This document shows, piece after piece, positions 24,164-34,332 of a stretch of DNA of 64,000 nt. The stretch comes from UBA7672 sp038326205. Its GTDB lineage: Bacteria; Pseudomonadota; Alphaproteobacteria; Caulobacterales; Hyphomonadaceae. Every line of letters begins with the position of its first letter. Position 1 is the stretch's first letter. The notes beneath the pieces were generated by a model, which was not told the origin of the DNA, searched no databases, and worked only from the letters and a program-made list of their open reading frames with translations. The stretch spans positions 1-64,000 of the forward strand of contig JBBQJV010000004.1 of assembly GCA_038326205.1 (NCBI GenBank). Direction: 5' to 3'. A program made the translations under genes and the position numbers.

Positions 24164-25558
24164 ATGGCCGGGAAAACCCGCACCGAAACCGATACCTTTG
24201 GCCCGATCGACGTGGCGGCCGACCGGTACTGGGGCGCGCAGGCGCAGAGGTCGCTGGGAAATTTCAAGATCGGCTGGGAAAAGCAGCCCGCGCCGATCGT
24301 GCGGGCGCTTGGCATCGTCAAACGCGCCGCCGCCGAAGCGAACCTCGAACTCGGAAAGCTCGATGGCAAGCTGGCGAAAAACATTATCGCTGCGGCGCAG
24401 GAAGTGATCGACGGCAAGTTGAACGATCACTTCCCACTGGTGGTGTGGCAGACCGGCTCTGGCACGCAGTCGAACATGAATGCCAACGAAGTGATCTCAA
24501 ACCGCGCCATCGAAATGATGGGTGGCGTAATGGGCTCGAAGAAACCGGTCCATCCGAACGACCACGTCAACATGAGCCAGTCGTCAAACGACACGTTCCC
24601 AACGGCCATGCACATCGCCTGCGCCGAACAGATCTCGACAGATCTTCTCCCCGCCCTTGAGCACCTGCACGCGGCGCTGAAGAAGAAGTCGGCGGACTGG
24701 AAGAAGATCATCAAGATCGGCCGCACCCACACGCAGGACGCGACGCCGCTGACACTCGGTCAGGAATTCTCGGGCTACACCAAGCAGATCGAGAACGGCA
24801 TTGCGCGCATCAAGTCGACGCTGCCGTCGTTGATGGAGCTCGCGCAGGGCGGCACGGCGGTCGGCACCGGGCTCAACGCACCGAAGGGCTTTGACAAGCT
24901 GGTGGCCGCGAAGATTGCGGAGATTACTGGTCTCGCCTTCAAGACGGCGCCGAACAAGTTCGAGGCGTTGGCGGCGCACGACGCGATGGTGATGAGCCAT
25001 GGCGCCATCACGACGGTGGCCGCGAGCTGCTTCAAGATCGCCAACGACATCCGTTTCCTCGGGTCGGGTCCGCGCGCGGGCCTCGGTGAACTGGCGCTGC
25101 CGGAGAACGAGCCGGGCTCGTCGATCATGCCGGGCAAGGTGAACCCTACGCAGTGCGAAGCGCTGACGCAGGTCTGCGCCCACATCATGGGGAACAATGC
25201 GGCCATCGGCTTTGCCGGGTCGCAGGGCCACTTCGAGCTCAACGTGTTCAACCCGATGATGGCCTACAATTTCCTGCAGTCGGTCCGCCTGCTGGCTGAT
25301 GCTACGATATCGTTCACCGACAACTGCGTCGTCGGTATAGAGCCGCGCATCGACAACATCGCCAGGGGCGTCGAGAATTCGCTAATGCTGGTGACGGCGC
25401 TGAACGAGCGCCTCGGCTATGATGCCTGCGCCAAGATCGCCAAGACGGCGCACAAGAATGGCACAACGCTGCGCGAAGAAACGGTTGGCGGCGGCTATCT
25501 GTCCGACGCGGAGTTCACCAAACTGGTGCGTCCCGAGAAGATGATCGGCCCGAAATAA
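24164..25558 (+). CDS. fumC: Fumarate hydratase class II
   Basis: Interconverts fumarate and malate in the TCA cycle, iron-independent homotetramer. The 464 residues are full length. Family marks include GSGTQSNMNANEVISNRA, the active-site segment SQSSNDTFPTAMH, GRTHTQDATPLTLGQE with the catalytic His, and the fumarase/aspartase signature GSSIMPGKVNP. The ATG at 24164 has GAGGAG about 11 bases upstream. An acyl-CoA dehydrogenase gene follows after 12 bases, so both may be on one transcript. Confidence 0.97.
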   Translation: MAGKTRTETDTFGPIDVAADRYWGAQAQRSLGNFKIGWEKQPAPIVRALGIVKRAAAEANLELGKLDGKLAKNIIAAAQEVIDGKLNDHFPLVVWQTGSGTQSNMNANEVISNRAIEMMGGVMGSKKPVHPNDHVNMSQSSNDTFPTAMHIACAEQISTDLLPALEHLHAALKKKSADWKKIIKIGRTHTQDATPLTLGQEFSGYTKQIENGIARIKSTLPSLMELAQGGTAVGTGLNAPKGFDKLVAAKIAEITGLAFKTAPNKFEALAAHDAMVMSHGAITTVAASCFKIANDIRFLGSGPRAGLGELALPENEPGSSIMPGKVNPTQCEALTQVCAHIMGNNAAIGFAGSQGHFELNVFNPMMAYNFLQSVRLLADATISFTDNCVVGIEPRIDNIARGVENSLMLVTALNERLGYDACAKIAKTAHKNGTTLREETVGGGYLSDAEFTKLVRPEKMIGPK

Positions 25559-25570
25559 TCAGGAGCATCC

Positions 25571-27331
25571 ATGCCCTACACAGCGCCCATCGCACAGATC
25601 GCTCACACGCTGGCCCGCATTGCACGGCTGGATGACCTCGCCGCCACCGGGGCGTTTCCGAACTACGATCCGGAACTTGTTGAGCCCATCCTCAACGAGG
25701 CGAACAAGCTGGCGCGCGATGTGCTGGCGCCGCTGAATCCGATCGGACACAAGACGGGCGCGAAGTTGACTGATGCAGGTGTGGTTGCAGCACCGGGCCT
25801 GAGCGACGCCTATCGCCAGTTCGTCGAAGGCGGTTGGATGGGCCTCGCCTTCCCCGAGGCGTTCGGAGGACAGGGACTGCCCAAGCCGCTGGCGCTCGCC
25901 GTCTTCGAGATGATCCACGGCGCCAACATGGCGTTCGGTCTCTGCCCGCTGCTCTCCTTCGGCGCCATCGAGGCGTTGCTGGCGCATGGCTCTGAAGAGC
26001 TACAGCAGACTTACCTGCCCAAGCTAATTTCCGGCGAGTGGACCGGCGCGATGAACCTCACCGAGCCGCAGGCGGGATCGGATGTCGGCGCGCTGGTGAC
26101 CAAGGCCGTGCCGAGTGGCGATGGGTCCTACGCCCTCACCGGCCAGAAGATCTTCATCACGTGGGGCGATCACGACATGACGCCGAACATCATCCAGCTG
26201 GTGCTCGCACGCCTGCCGGACGCACCGGCGGGATCGAAAGGCATTTCGCTGTTCGTCGCGCCGAAGTTCTTCGTGAATGCGGACGGCTCTCTGGGCGAAC
26301 GCAACGCATTCAAATGCATCGGGCTCGAACACAAGATGGGCATCCATGCGTCGCCCACCTGCGTGATGGAATATTCCGGCGCTAGGGGCTGGCTGGTAGG
26401 CGAACCCAACAAGGGCCTCGCCGCCATGTTCACGATGATGAACTCGGCGCGGCTGAATGTCGGCCTAGAAGGCGTCGCGGTTGGCGAAGCGGCGCTTCAG
26501 GCCGCCGTCGCCTATGCGCAGGACCGGAAACAGGGATCGGCGCCGGGCGTGCAGGGCTCTGCGCCGATCATCCATCACCCCGACGTGCAGCGCATGCTGG
26601 CGACCATGGCGTCCGGCGTACAGGCGGCGCGCGCCATCTGTTATGCGTGTGGCGCCGCCGCCGACATGGCTGAGCATCATCTGGATGAAGCAACGCGCAT
26701 GGCCGCGAAGGCGCGCGAAGACCTGCTGACGCCGTTGGCCAAGGCGTGGTCGACGGATCGCTCGATCGAGGTGACGAACCTCGGCGTGCAGATACACGGC
26801 GGCATGGGCTTCATGTCGGAGACAGCAGCGGCACAGTTCTATCTCGATGCACGCATCACGCCGATCTACGAAGGCACCAACGGCATCCAGGCGATGGACC
26901 TCGTCGGGCGCAAGCTCGCGATGGATGGCGGGGCCGCCATGGCGAGCATGATGACCGAAGTTCGCGAAACGGCGCGTGAGGCGCGAGCAACGAACCAGCC
27001 GAAGTTTGTCACGATCGCAGACAGGCTTGAGGCGGGCGCGGGGGCTCTCGAAGAAGCGACGCGGTGGATGCTGACTGCAATGAAATCTGCGCGCGAGACG
27101 GGCTTGTCAGGTGCAACGGCATACCTGGCGTTGGCGGGAGATATTGTCGGCGGCTGCCTGCTGACGCGCGGAGCGCTGGACGAACAGTCCGGCGCGGATG
27201 CCGCGCGCACGCTGGGTCTGGCGGCTTATTTCGCCGAGGATCGGCTGTCGCGCGCGCCCAGCGCCGTGGCTTCGATCACGACGGCGGCGCAGGCGCTGCA
27301 GGACGCTGGGTCGGCACTCTGGTCGGCCTGA
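25571..27331 (+). CDS. Acyl-CoA dehydrogenase, DmdC-like
   Basis: FAD enzyme forming the 2,3-double bond of an acyl-CoA. With 586 residues it belongs to the long subgroup with extra N- and C-terminal helical parts, including 3-methylmercaptopropionyl-CoA dehydrogenase DmdC and related fatty-acid enzymes. Seen are NLTEPQAGSDVGAL (FAD and substrate loop), the FITWGDHDM segment, GVQIHGGMGFM and the catalytic-base region ITPIYEGTNGIQAMDLVGRK. CAGGAG precedes the ATG. Substrate (DMSP-derived or ordinary medium-chain) cannot be settled; no dmdA, B or D is in view. Confidence 0.92.
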   Translation: MPYTAPIAQIAHTLARIARLDDLAATGAFPNYDPELVEPILNEANKLARDVLAPLNPIGHKTGAKLTDAGVVAAPGLSDAYRQFVEGGWMGLAFPEAFGGQGLPKPLALAVFEMIHGANMAFGLCPLLSFGAIEALLAHGSEELQQTYLPKLISGEWTGAMNLTEPQAGSDVGALVTKAVPSGDGSYALTGQKIFITWGDHDMTPNIIQLVLARLPDAPAGSKGISLFVAPKFFVNADGSLGERNAFKCIGLEHKMGIHASPTCVMEYSGARGWLVGEPNKGLAAMFTMMNSARLNVGLEGVAVGEAALQAAVAYAQDRKQGSAPGVQGSAPIIHHPDVQRMLATMASGVQAARAICYACGAAADMAEHHLDEATRMAAKAREDLLTPLAKAWSTDRSIEVTNLGVQIHGGMGFMSETAAAQFYLDARITPIYEGTNGIQAMDLVGRKLAMDGGAAMASMMTEVRETAREARATNQPKFVTIADRLEAGAGALEEATRWMLTAMKSARETGLSGATAYLALAGDIVGGCLLTRGALDEQSGADAARTLGLAAYFAEDRLSRAPSAVASITTAAQALQDAGSALWSA

Positions 27332-27393
27332 TCGGGACGCGACACAAACGCTGAACGCAGCTACGTTCCATCCGAAGCGTGACGGGAGTCTGC

Positions 27394-29157
27394 ATGAAGT
27401 TCGTGGCGATCGGTTTCGCGGCAATGACCCTTGCGGCCTGCGCGACGATGGGGAGCGGGCCAATGGCAACGGGGGCAGACGCAAAATTCCGCGCCATCTA
27501 TGAGGCGGAATGGGATTGGCGCCAGAGCCTCGATCCGGAAGAGGACGAGGACAGCGTCGACGAGGAGAAAGCGCCGAAGACGTGGGGCCGCGTCGATGCC
27601 GTGACGCAGGCCGAACGGCTCGGTTACATGAAGGACGTCATGGTGAAGCTGGACGCGCTCGATGGCGGGGCGCTTACGCCGGAAGCTCAGATCAACCTGT
27701 CGATTTATCGCGAGCAGATCGCGGCGCGGATATCTGAGATCGAATTTCGTGAATACGAGAAGCCGTTGAATGCGGATTCAACCTTCTGGACCGGGGTGGC
27801 GAGTTCAGCGCCGAAGGCGTTCCGGTCGGAAATGCAGGCGCGGGCCTACATCGCGCGATTGAACGACACGCCGCGTTATTTTGTAGACCAGATCACCAAC
27901 ATGAAGCTGGGACTCGCACGTGGCTTCACGCCGCCCCGCGTGACGTTGCAGGGGCGCGCGGCATCGATCTCGGCGGTCTATGAGGGAAAGACGGCCGAGC
28001 AGTCGTCCTTCTATGAACCGTTCAAAGCTTTGCCGCTGAGCCTGTCGGTGGAGACCCGCGCGGTGTTGCAGGCAGACGCGAAGACGGCGATCGAGACAAA
28101 AGTGTTTCCGGCCTATCGCAACCTGCTCCCTTTCTTTCGCGACGAATACTATTCGCACACGACGACGGAGCTGGCGGCGACCAAGCTGCCAGATGGAGAT
28201 GCGTATTACGCCGCGCAGATCCGCGAATATACGACCCTGAGCAAGACGCCGGACGAGATCCACCAGATCGGTCTGGTGGAAGTTGCGAAGATCCGGGCGC
28301 AGATGGACGAGGTGATGAAGGCGGTTGGCTTTAAAGGCGAGCTGCAGGCTTTCCTCACCTTCCTGCGCACCGATCCGCAGTTCTACGCGAAGACACCGCA
28401 GGAATTACTGTGGCGGGCGGCATGGGTCGCAAAGATGTTCGATGGCAAGGCGAAATACTATTTCGGCCGCTTGCCCCGTTCGCGCTTTGCGGTGATCCCG
28501 GTGCCCGACGACATCGCGCCGTTCTATACCGCCGGCCGCGGCGGCACGGGCGTCTATCTCGTGAACACCTACAACCTGCCCTCGCGCGCGCTCTATTCGT
28601 TGCCCGCGTTGACGCTGCATGAGAGCGCACCGGGACATGCCTTCCAGATGCCGCTGGCCGACGAGCAGGAGGACATGCCGGAGTTCCGCCGCAAGTCCTA
28701 CATCTCCGCATTCGGCGAAGGCTGGGCGCTCTATTGCGAGAAGCTGGGTGACGAGATGGGCATGTATGAAACGCCCTACGAGAAGTTCGGCATGCTGAGC
28801 TACCAGATGTGGCGCGCAGCGCGGCTTGTCGTCGATACAGGCATTCACGCCAAGGGCTGGACGCGTGAACAGGGGCTAGCCTTCTTCCACGAGAATACGG
28901 CTCTGGCGGATCATGAAATCACGACCGAGGTGGATCGCTACATTTCGTGGCCGGGACAGGCGCTGAGCTATTATCTCGGCGAGATGGCGATCGTCGAGGC
29001 ACGCGCGAAGGCCGAAGCAGCGTTGGGCGACACGTTCGACCTGCGCTGGTTCCACGACACGGTGCTGCAGCTGGGCTCAGTGCCCCTGCCCGTGCTGACG
29101 GCGCGGATCGACAAGTGGATCGCCGATGGCGGGCCCGATCCTTACGCGGGAAAGTAA
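27394..29157 (+). CDS. DUF885 family lipoprotein, putative zinc peptidase
   Basis: A 587-residue exported protein: signal MKFVAIGFAAMTLAAC with lipobox LAAC (Cys16). The DUF885 zinc site is seen as H409-ESAPG-H415, followed by FGEGWALYCEKLGDEMGM, which supplies the downstream Glu of a gluzincin-like centre. An acidic stretch (DPEEDEDSVDEEKAP) lies near residue 50. Family members resemble carboxypeptidase Taq/M3-like folds; substrates are unproven. The ATG at 27394 follows GGGAG at 7 bases. It converges with the symporter gene. Confidence 0.88.
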   Translation: MKFVAIGFAAMTLAACATMGSGPMATGADAKFRAIYEAEWDWRQSLDPEEDEDSVDEEKAPKTWGRVDAVTQAERLGYMKDVMVKLDALDGGALTPEAQINLSIYREQIAARISEIEFREYEKPLNADSTFWTGVASSAPKAFRSEMQARAYIARLNDTPRYFVDQITNMKLGLARGFTPPRVTLQGRAASISAVYEGKTAEQSSFYEPFKALPLSLSVETRAVLQADAKTAIETKVFPAYRNLLPFFRDEYYSHTTTELAATKLPDGDAYYAAQIREYTTLSKTPDEIHQIGLVEVAKIRAQMDEVMKAVGFKGELQAFLTFLRTDPQFYAKTPQELLWRAAWVAKMFDGKAKYYFGRLPRSRFAVIPVPDDIAPFYTAGRGGTGVYLVNTYNLPSRALYSLPALTLHESAPGHAFQMPLADEQEDMPEFRRKSYISAFGEGWALYCEKLGDEMGMYETPYEKFGMLSYQMWRAARLVVDTGIHAKGWTREQGLAFFHENTALADHEITTEVDRYISWPGQALSYYLGEMAIVEARAKAEAALGDTFDLRWFHDTVLQLGSVPLPVLTARIDKWIADGGPDPYAGK

Positions 29158-29169
29158 GCGGGCGTAAAG

Positions 29170-30639
29170 TTAGCCCCCCGCCGAAACTTCTACGGGACGC
29201 CTCGTCGCGGGGGTGAAAGCAACAGCGAGATAGGCAATCAGCGCGCCGAGGACGGAGAAGATGTAGCCGCCTTCAAAACCCTGCGTCCACGCAGGCAGTT
29301 CGCCAGCTGCATCTGCACCAATAATCCATGATGCGACAGTCGAGATGACGCCGTCGCCGAGGATGCTGATGATGCCGCCTATGGTGAGAGCCGCGACAGC
29401 AGCGCGTTCGCCCCCAAACTTCGTGTGGAGGCCGAACATCAGCGCGACGAGAATACCCGATGACCCAAAGGATGATGCGATTTCGACGAGGTCCTTGATG
29501 CCCTGCCCTGACGCGGCGAAGGCCAGTGCGACAAGCCCTGCGCCTGCTGTCAGCGCTCGGCCGACGCGCACCTTGCCCGCCTCGGTCAGGTTGGGCGCCA
29601 TGGGCTCGACAATGTTGCGGGTGGCGATGGCGGAGACTGCGAGCAGCGTCGTGTCCACGGTCGACAGGATGGCGGAGACGATGGCGCCCATCAGCACCAC
29701 GTACATGATCGGGTCGAGGTACTGGCTGGCGAGCTGAGGCAAGAAGCGGTCCTGATCGCTGGCCTCAAATCCGACGGCGGTTCCGAGCAGGCCAAGCAGA
29801 ACGGGCACCGAGCCGATCACCAGATAGATGCCCGCGGCCCAGTAGCAGCCAAGGCGCGCGACCGAGGGCGTGCGGGCGCCGAGGAAGCGCGAGATCGCCT
29901 CCTGCGCCACAAGCGAGCCGAGGATCGGCACCATCCAGGCGTCGAGCGTCGCCAGCAGGCTTTGCGGCTGCCCGTCATCGCCTATCGCGATGAAGCTCAG
30001 CTGTTCTGGCTTGATCTGGTCGAAGGGAAATTTGTGCGAGACCAGCACGACAATCAGCAGAATGACGAGACTGACGATCAGGATTGTCCCCTGTACGATG
30101 TCGGTGATCACATCGCCGAGCAGGCCGCCGACTGTCGTGTAGGCGATGATGACGGTTGCACCAATCAGCAGACCGATATTGGTTTCGAGCCCTGTCACCT
30201 CGCCGACGATCTGCCCCATCGCGAGAAGCTGGGCCGACGCCCAGATGATCGAGGTCGGGATTGTGAGCATCGCAGCGACCCAGTTGGCCGTGACGCCGAA
30301 ACGCTGGCGGAAGAAGTCCACAAAGGTGATGACGCCTGCTTCGCGCATCTTGAAGGCAATGAAGGTCGCCATCGCGAGCAGGCAGATGGTGTAGCCGAAC
30401 GGGTCGGCGCGGCCACCTGCCAGCCCCTCGGCGGCGACGGCGCCGGAGGAGCCCATGACGGATTCAGCGCCGAACCAGGTTGCGAAGACGGACATGGCGA
30501 TGGCGTAGACGCCGAGCCGGCGGCCAGCGACGAAATAATCCGCTTCGACCTTGATGGTGCGGGAGGCGATCCAGGCAATGCCGAACTGCAAGATCAGATA
30601 AACAACCAGCGCCCCAGCCAGCATGCGTTTGGATCCCAT
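29170..30639 (-). CDS. Sodium:solute symporter family protein (SSS)
   Basis: Inner-membrane secondary transporter of 489 residues with about 13 hydrophobic segments. The family is recognised from DYFVAGRRLGVYAIAMSVFATWFGAES at the start, the TM4-5 region TIPTSIIWASAQLLAMGQIVGE, and ILSTVDTTLLAVSAIATRNI, which holds the Na2-site Ser/Thr cluster. The ATG overlaps the TGA of the upstream gene by one base (TGATG), so synthesis is coupled to the ABC-like protein. Substrate classes include proline, pantothenate, sugars and acetate; none is indicated. Confidence 0.9.
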   Translation of the reverse strand: MGSKRMLAGALVVYLILQFGIAWIASRTIKVEADYFVAGRRLGVYAIAMSVFATWFGAESVMGSSGAVAAEGLAGGRADPFGYTICLLAMATFIAFKMREAGVITFVDFFRQRFGVTANWVAAMLTIPTSIIWASAQLLAMGQIVGEVTGLETNIGLLIGATVIIAYTTVGGLLGDVITDIVQGTILIVSLVILLIVVLVSHKFPFDQIKPEQLSFIAIGDDGQPQSLLATLDAWMVPILGSLVAQEAISRFLGARTPSVARLGCYWAAGIYLVIGSVPVLLGLLGTAVGFEASDQDRFLPQLASQYLDPIMYVVLMGAIVSAILSTVDTTLLAVSAIATRNIVEPMAPNLTEAGKVRVGRALTAGAGLVALAFAASGQGIKDLVEIASSFGSSGILVALMFGLHTKFGGERAAVAALTIGGIISILGDGVISTVASWIIGADAAGELPAWTQGFEGGYIFSVLGALIAYLAVAFTPATRRPVEVSAGG

Positions 30640-31646
30640 CAGCCGACGGCGCGGCCCTCGGCATCAAAAACCAGAAGGTGCGAACGGTCAACGAACGCGT
30701 TCAACAATGCGCCCAGGTGCGGCGCGCTGGTGTCTAGCGGGCACATCCACTGCCTGCCCGCGAAAGTGACATTGAGGAACCGCCTCCCTCCCCTGACTTC
30801 TTCGGTGTCGGCGCGAACGACGAAGCGGACACAACCGGGGGACGCACGATCAAGCCTTGCATCCTCGGGGTGGAAGGCGAGCGTGCAGAGGCCGTCCTGC
30901 GGGGTGGATACGCCTTCGGGCAGTTGCAGGCGGGCGCCGTCCGAAAGCATGCAACGGCCCTCGCGGGCGATCATGGGCAGCGTATTGAGCGTCGGCCAGG
31001 ACGTCGCCAAGGCGCTGGTGAGGTTGAACGGGTGCGCGCTGACCTCGCTCGCCGCGCCTGACTGAACCACGGCGCCGGCGTCGAGCACGACGATATCGCC
31101 ACCAAGGCCGAACGCCTCGCTGGCTTCGGAGGCGAGGAGGAAGACGACGCCGGGGCCGGCGGAGACTAGCTGACCGAAATGTTCGGCCAAGTCGTCGCGC
31201 TGTCTCGCGGAGAGTTCGCTAGCGGGGGCGTCTAGGATCAGGAGGTCGGGGCGAGCAGCGAGGGCCCGGGCGATGGCGAGACGCACGCGCAGGTCCGGCG
31301 AAAGTTCGCAGACCTTTGCGTCGATGCAGGCCGACAGACGCGCCCGCACCACCATTTCAGCGCCGATGAGTTTGGATACCCGTTGTCTGGAGGGGGGCGG
31401 AATGGCAGGACCGACCCGCAGGATGCGGCTCTTGTCCCGACGTGCGCGGGCGGCATCGACGCCGCCCAACCTGATCGACCCGGCCTGCGGCTTGTCCGCG
31501 CCGGTGAGGAGCCGGGCCAGCGCCTCGCGTCCGGCGCGGGATAGCCCGACGATGGCCGCGGGCCGGCCGGCCGGCACGTCGAAGGTGACGTCGTGGAGGA
31601 CGCGTTCGCCCTTCACGGATGCGGACAGATTGCTCAGTTCGAGCAT
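30639..31646 (-). CDS. Catalytically dead ABC-ATPase (MalK/UgpC-like) with TOBE-like C-terminus
   Basis: A 335-residue protein with the outline of a sugar-type ABC ATPase but without its catalytic residues. Walker A should be GxSGxGKS/T; here it is GLSRAGREA (34-42), with Lys to Arg and Ser/Thr to Glu. The signature LSGGQ is LSPDL (115-119). Walker B ends LLILDAP (135-141), so the catalytic Glu is Ala. The switch His is replaced in LLASEASEA. Yet RLAIARALAARPDLLILDAP and the TOBE-type tail (TLAFHPEDARL, like the GIRPEH motif) are well kept, so selection has preserved the fold. It is coupled by TGATG to the symporter gene. Start 31646 is chosen by family alignment; ATG at 31760 is possible. 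Confidence 0.8.
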   Translation of the reverse strand: MLELSNLSASVKGERVLHDVTFDVPAGRPAAIVGLSRAGREALARLLTGADKPQAGSIRLGGVDAARARRDKSRILRVGPAIPPPSRQRVSKLIGAEMVVRARLSACIDAKVCELSPDLRVRLAIARALAARPDLLILDAPASELSARQRDDLAEHFGQLVSAGPGVVFLLASEASEAFGLGGDIVVLDAGAVVQSGAASEVSAHPFNLTSALATSWPTLNTLPMIAREGRCMLSDGARLQLPEGVSTPQDGLCTLAFHPEDARLDRASPGCVRFVVRADTEEVRGGRRFLNVTFAGRQWMCPLDTSAPHLGALLNAFVDRSHLLVFDAEGRAVG

Positions 31647-31949
31647 GGCGCTCACCGGATTGATCCCAGCCCAGTCATGCCGTTGTCCGCAGCCTCTGCG
31701 CTCACCCAACAGGTAGTATGGTTGCGTCGCAGGTCCGTCAAAGGGCGAAGGTTGAGACATTTTGCGCCGGGAAACCATAGAATTTCCGGCTTGCGACAAC
31801 CTGTTACCGCTTTGAAATCTACGTGAGACACGCAGGCGTTAGCAGCCAGCATTCATATTTGCGCACATATCAGTGTCGAGAATGACCGGGATCAGACGCG
31901 GGACGAGCCTGAACACGGCGAACGAACAGCGACGAACGGATACAGGCGT
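31647..31949. other. 303-base control region, pseudo-ATPase / Mac-type operon
   Basis: Divergent promoters must lie here. No gene is supported, although the pseudo-ATPase frame stays open to 31799. The middle (about 31780-31870) is AT-rich relative to the surroundings and contains the palindrome described separately. Confidence 0.5.
31855..31870. promoter_or_regulatory. 16-bp near-perfect palindrome, possible operator
   Basis: ATATTTGCGCACATAT matches its reverse complement at 14 of 16 positions. It lies 80 bases before the adaptor gene of the efflux operon, a typical operator or activator distance. The cognate regulator is not in the neighbourhood. Confidence 0.35.
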
Positions 31950-33559
31950 ATGAACAAGAAACTTCTGGCTGGCATTGCTGGCGCCGTGATCCTGGCGATC
32001 GCTGCGGGCGCCCTCCTGTTGGGTGGCGGGGGCAACTCCGGGCCTGGAATATACACCTACGAAACCGTCAAGGTCGACAAGGGCGACGTCGCCCGAATGG
32101 TAACCGCCTCGGGCGCCGTGAACCCCCGGGAGAAGGTCGAGATCGGCTCCGAGGTCTCGGGCAAGGTCACGGCGATCTATGTCGACTTCAACGATGTGGT
32201 GAAGAAGAACCAGATTTTAGCTCAGGTCGATCCGGAGACGTTCCAGAACACGCTCGACCAGAACCGCGCCCGGCAGCAGCAGTCGCAAGCCTCCGTCGAC
32301 TCGACCCGCGCCTCAATCGCGCGCGCCAGGCTCGACCTCGAGACGCAGGGCAAAACGTACGAGCGGACCAAGGTCCTGTTCACCGAAGGCGCGACGTCGA
32401 AGGCCGACATGGAGAAGGCCGAACAAGCCTACAAGAATGCCCAGCTTGACGTGACCACCCAGGAGGTCTCGTTGCGGTCTGCCCTCGCCGGCCTCGAGAC
32501 CGCGCGGGCGACAGTGCAGGACTCTCTTACCAAGCTGGAGCGGACCAAGATCCGCTCGCCGATCAATGGCGTGATCCTGAGCCGCGAAGTTGAAGTGGGC
32601 CAGACCGTGCAATCATCACAATCGGTCGCCAAATTCTTCACCGTGGCGGCCGACCTGTCGCAGATCGAAATCGAGGCGAACGTCGTCGAGTCCGACATTG
32701 GCGGCATCGATATCGGCGACCCAGTCGCGTTCACCGTCGATGCTTTCGCTGGCGAACGCTTTCAGGGAAGTGTCTCGCAGGTGCGCCAATTGGGCGCCGA
32801 AACGGCGAACGTTGTCACGTACACGGTAGTGATCAACGCGCGTAATCCAAACGGACGGCTGCTGCCCGGGATGACCGCAAACGTCGAAATCACGGCTGAC
32901 AAGGCGACAGACGTGCTGCGTGTCGATTACGACGCGACGCGCTTCCAGCCGCCGAAGGAAATTCTCGCGGCCATGAACGCCGAGACGCCATCCAATGGCC
33001 AAGTTGGACAGGGCGCGCCAGACGGACAGGGTGGACAAGGTGGGCAGCGTGGCGGCGGCCAGGGCGGCGGCGGTCGCGGGATTGGCGGCGGACAGCAGTT
33101 CGGGGAAATCCTAAAAACTGCAGGCGTCGATGCTGCGCGTGCCGAGAAGATCATGACCGAGTTGCGGACCGAAATGCAGGCCGCGATGGCGTCAATGGGC
33201 ACGCCGCAGCAGCCGGGACAGGGTGGCAGCATTGTCGGCGGAGGCTTTGGCCCACCGCCAAGCATAGCGCAACAACAGCAGAGCTCCGAACGATTTGCCA
33301 AGGTTCAGCAGATCCAGGAGTCTGTGTTCCGCAAGAACCTGAATGCGGACGAGTATGCCGCCGTCGCCAAGGCGCGGTCGGAAATGCAGTCGCAGAAGCG
33401 CGTGACGGCCTACAAGCTTGACGCCAAGGGCGAGCTGGAAAAGGTGCAGCTGATCATTGGCCTGTCGGATGGCGAGAACGCGCAGATCCTTCGCGGCGCG
33501 GCGGAAGGCGATGAGCTGATCGTCCGCTCCACGTCGACCAACAAATCTGCGTCGGCGTC

Positions 33560-33563
<4 letters not shown>
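31950..33563 (+). CDS. MacA-like periplasmic adaptor with Gly/Gln-rich insert
   Basis: Membrane-fusion subunit of a MacAB-type efflux system, 537 residues, larger than E. coli MacA (371). One N-terminal helix anchors it. The lipoyl halves are seen at SGAVNPREKVEIGSEVSGKV and SPINGVILSREVEVGQTV, with a coiled-coil hairpin between (about 95-195) and a beta-barrel after. A disordered Gly/Gln-rich stretch (349-383), a helical segment and another Gly/Pro/Gln run extend the membrane-proximal part before the final strand VIRSTSTN-like tail. It is the first gene of a four-gene operon with each pair overlapping or nearly so. Confidence 0.92.
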
Positions 33564-34330
<767 letters not shown>

Positions 34331-34332
34331 TC

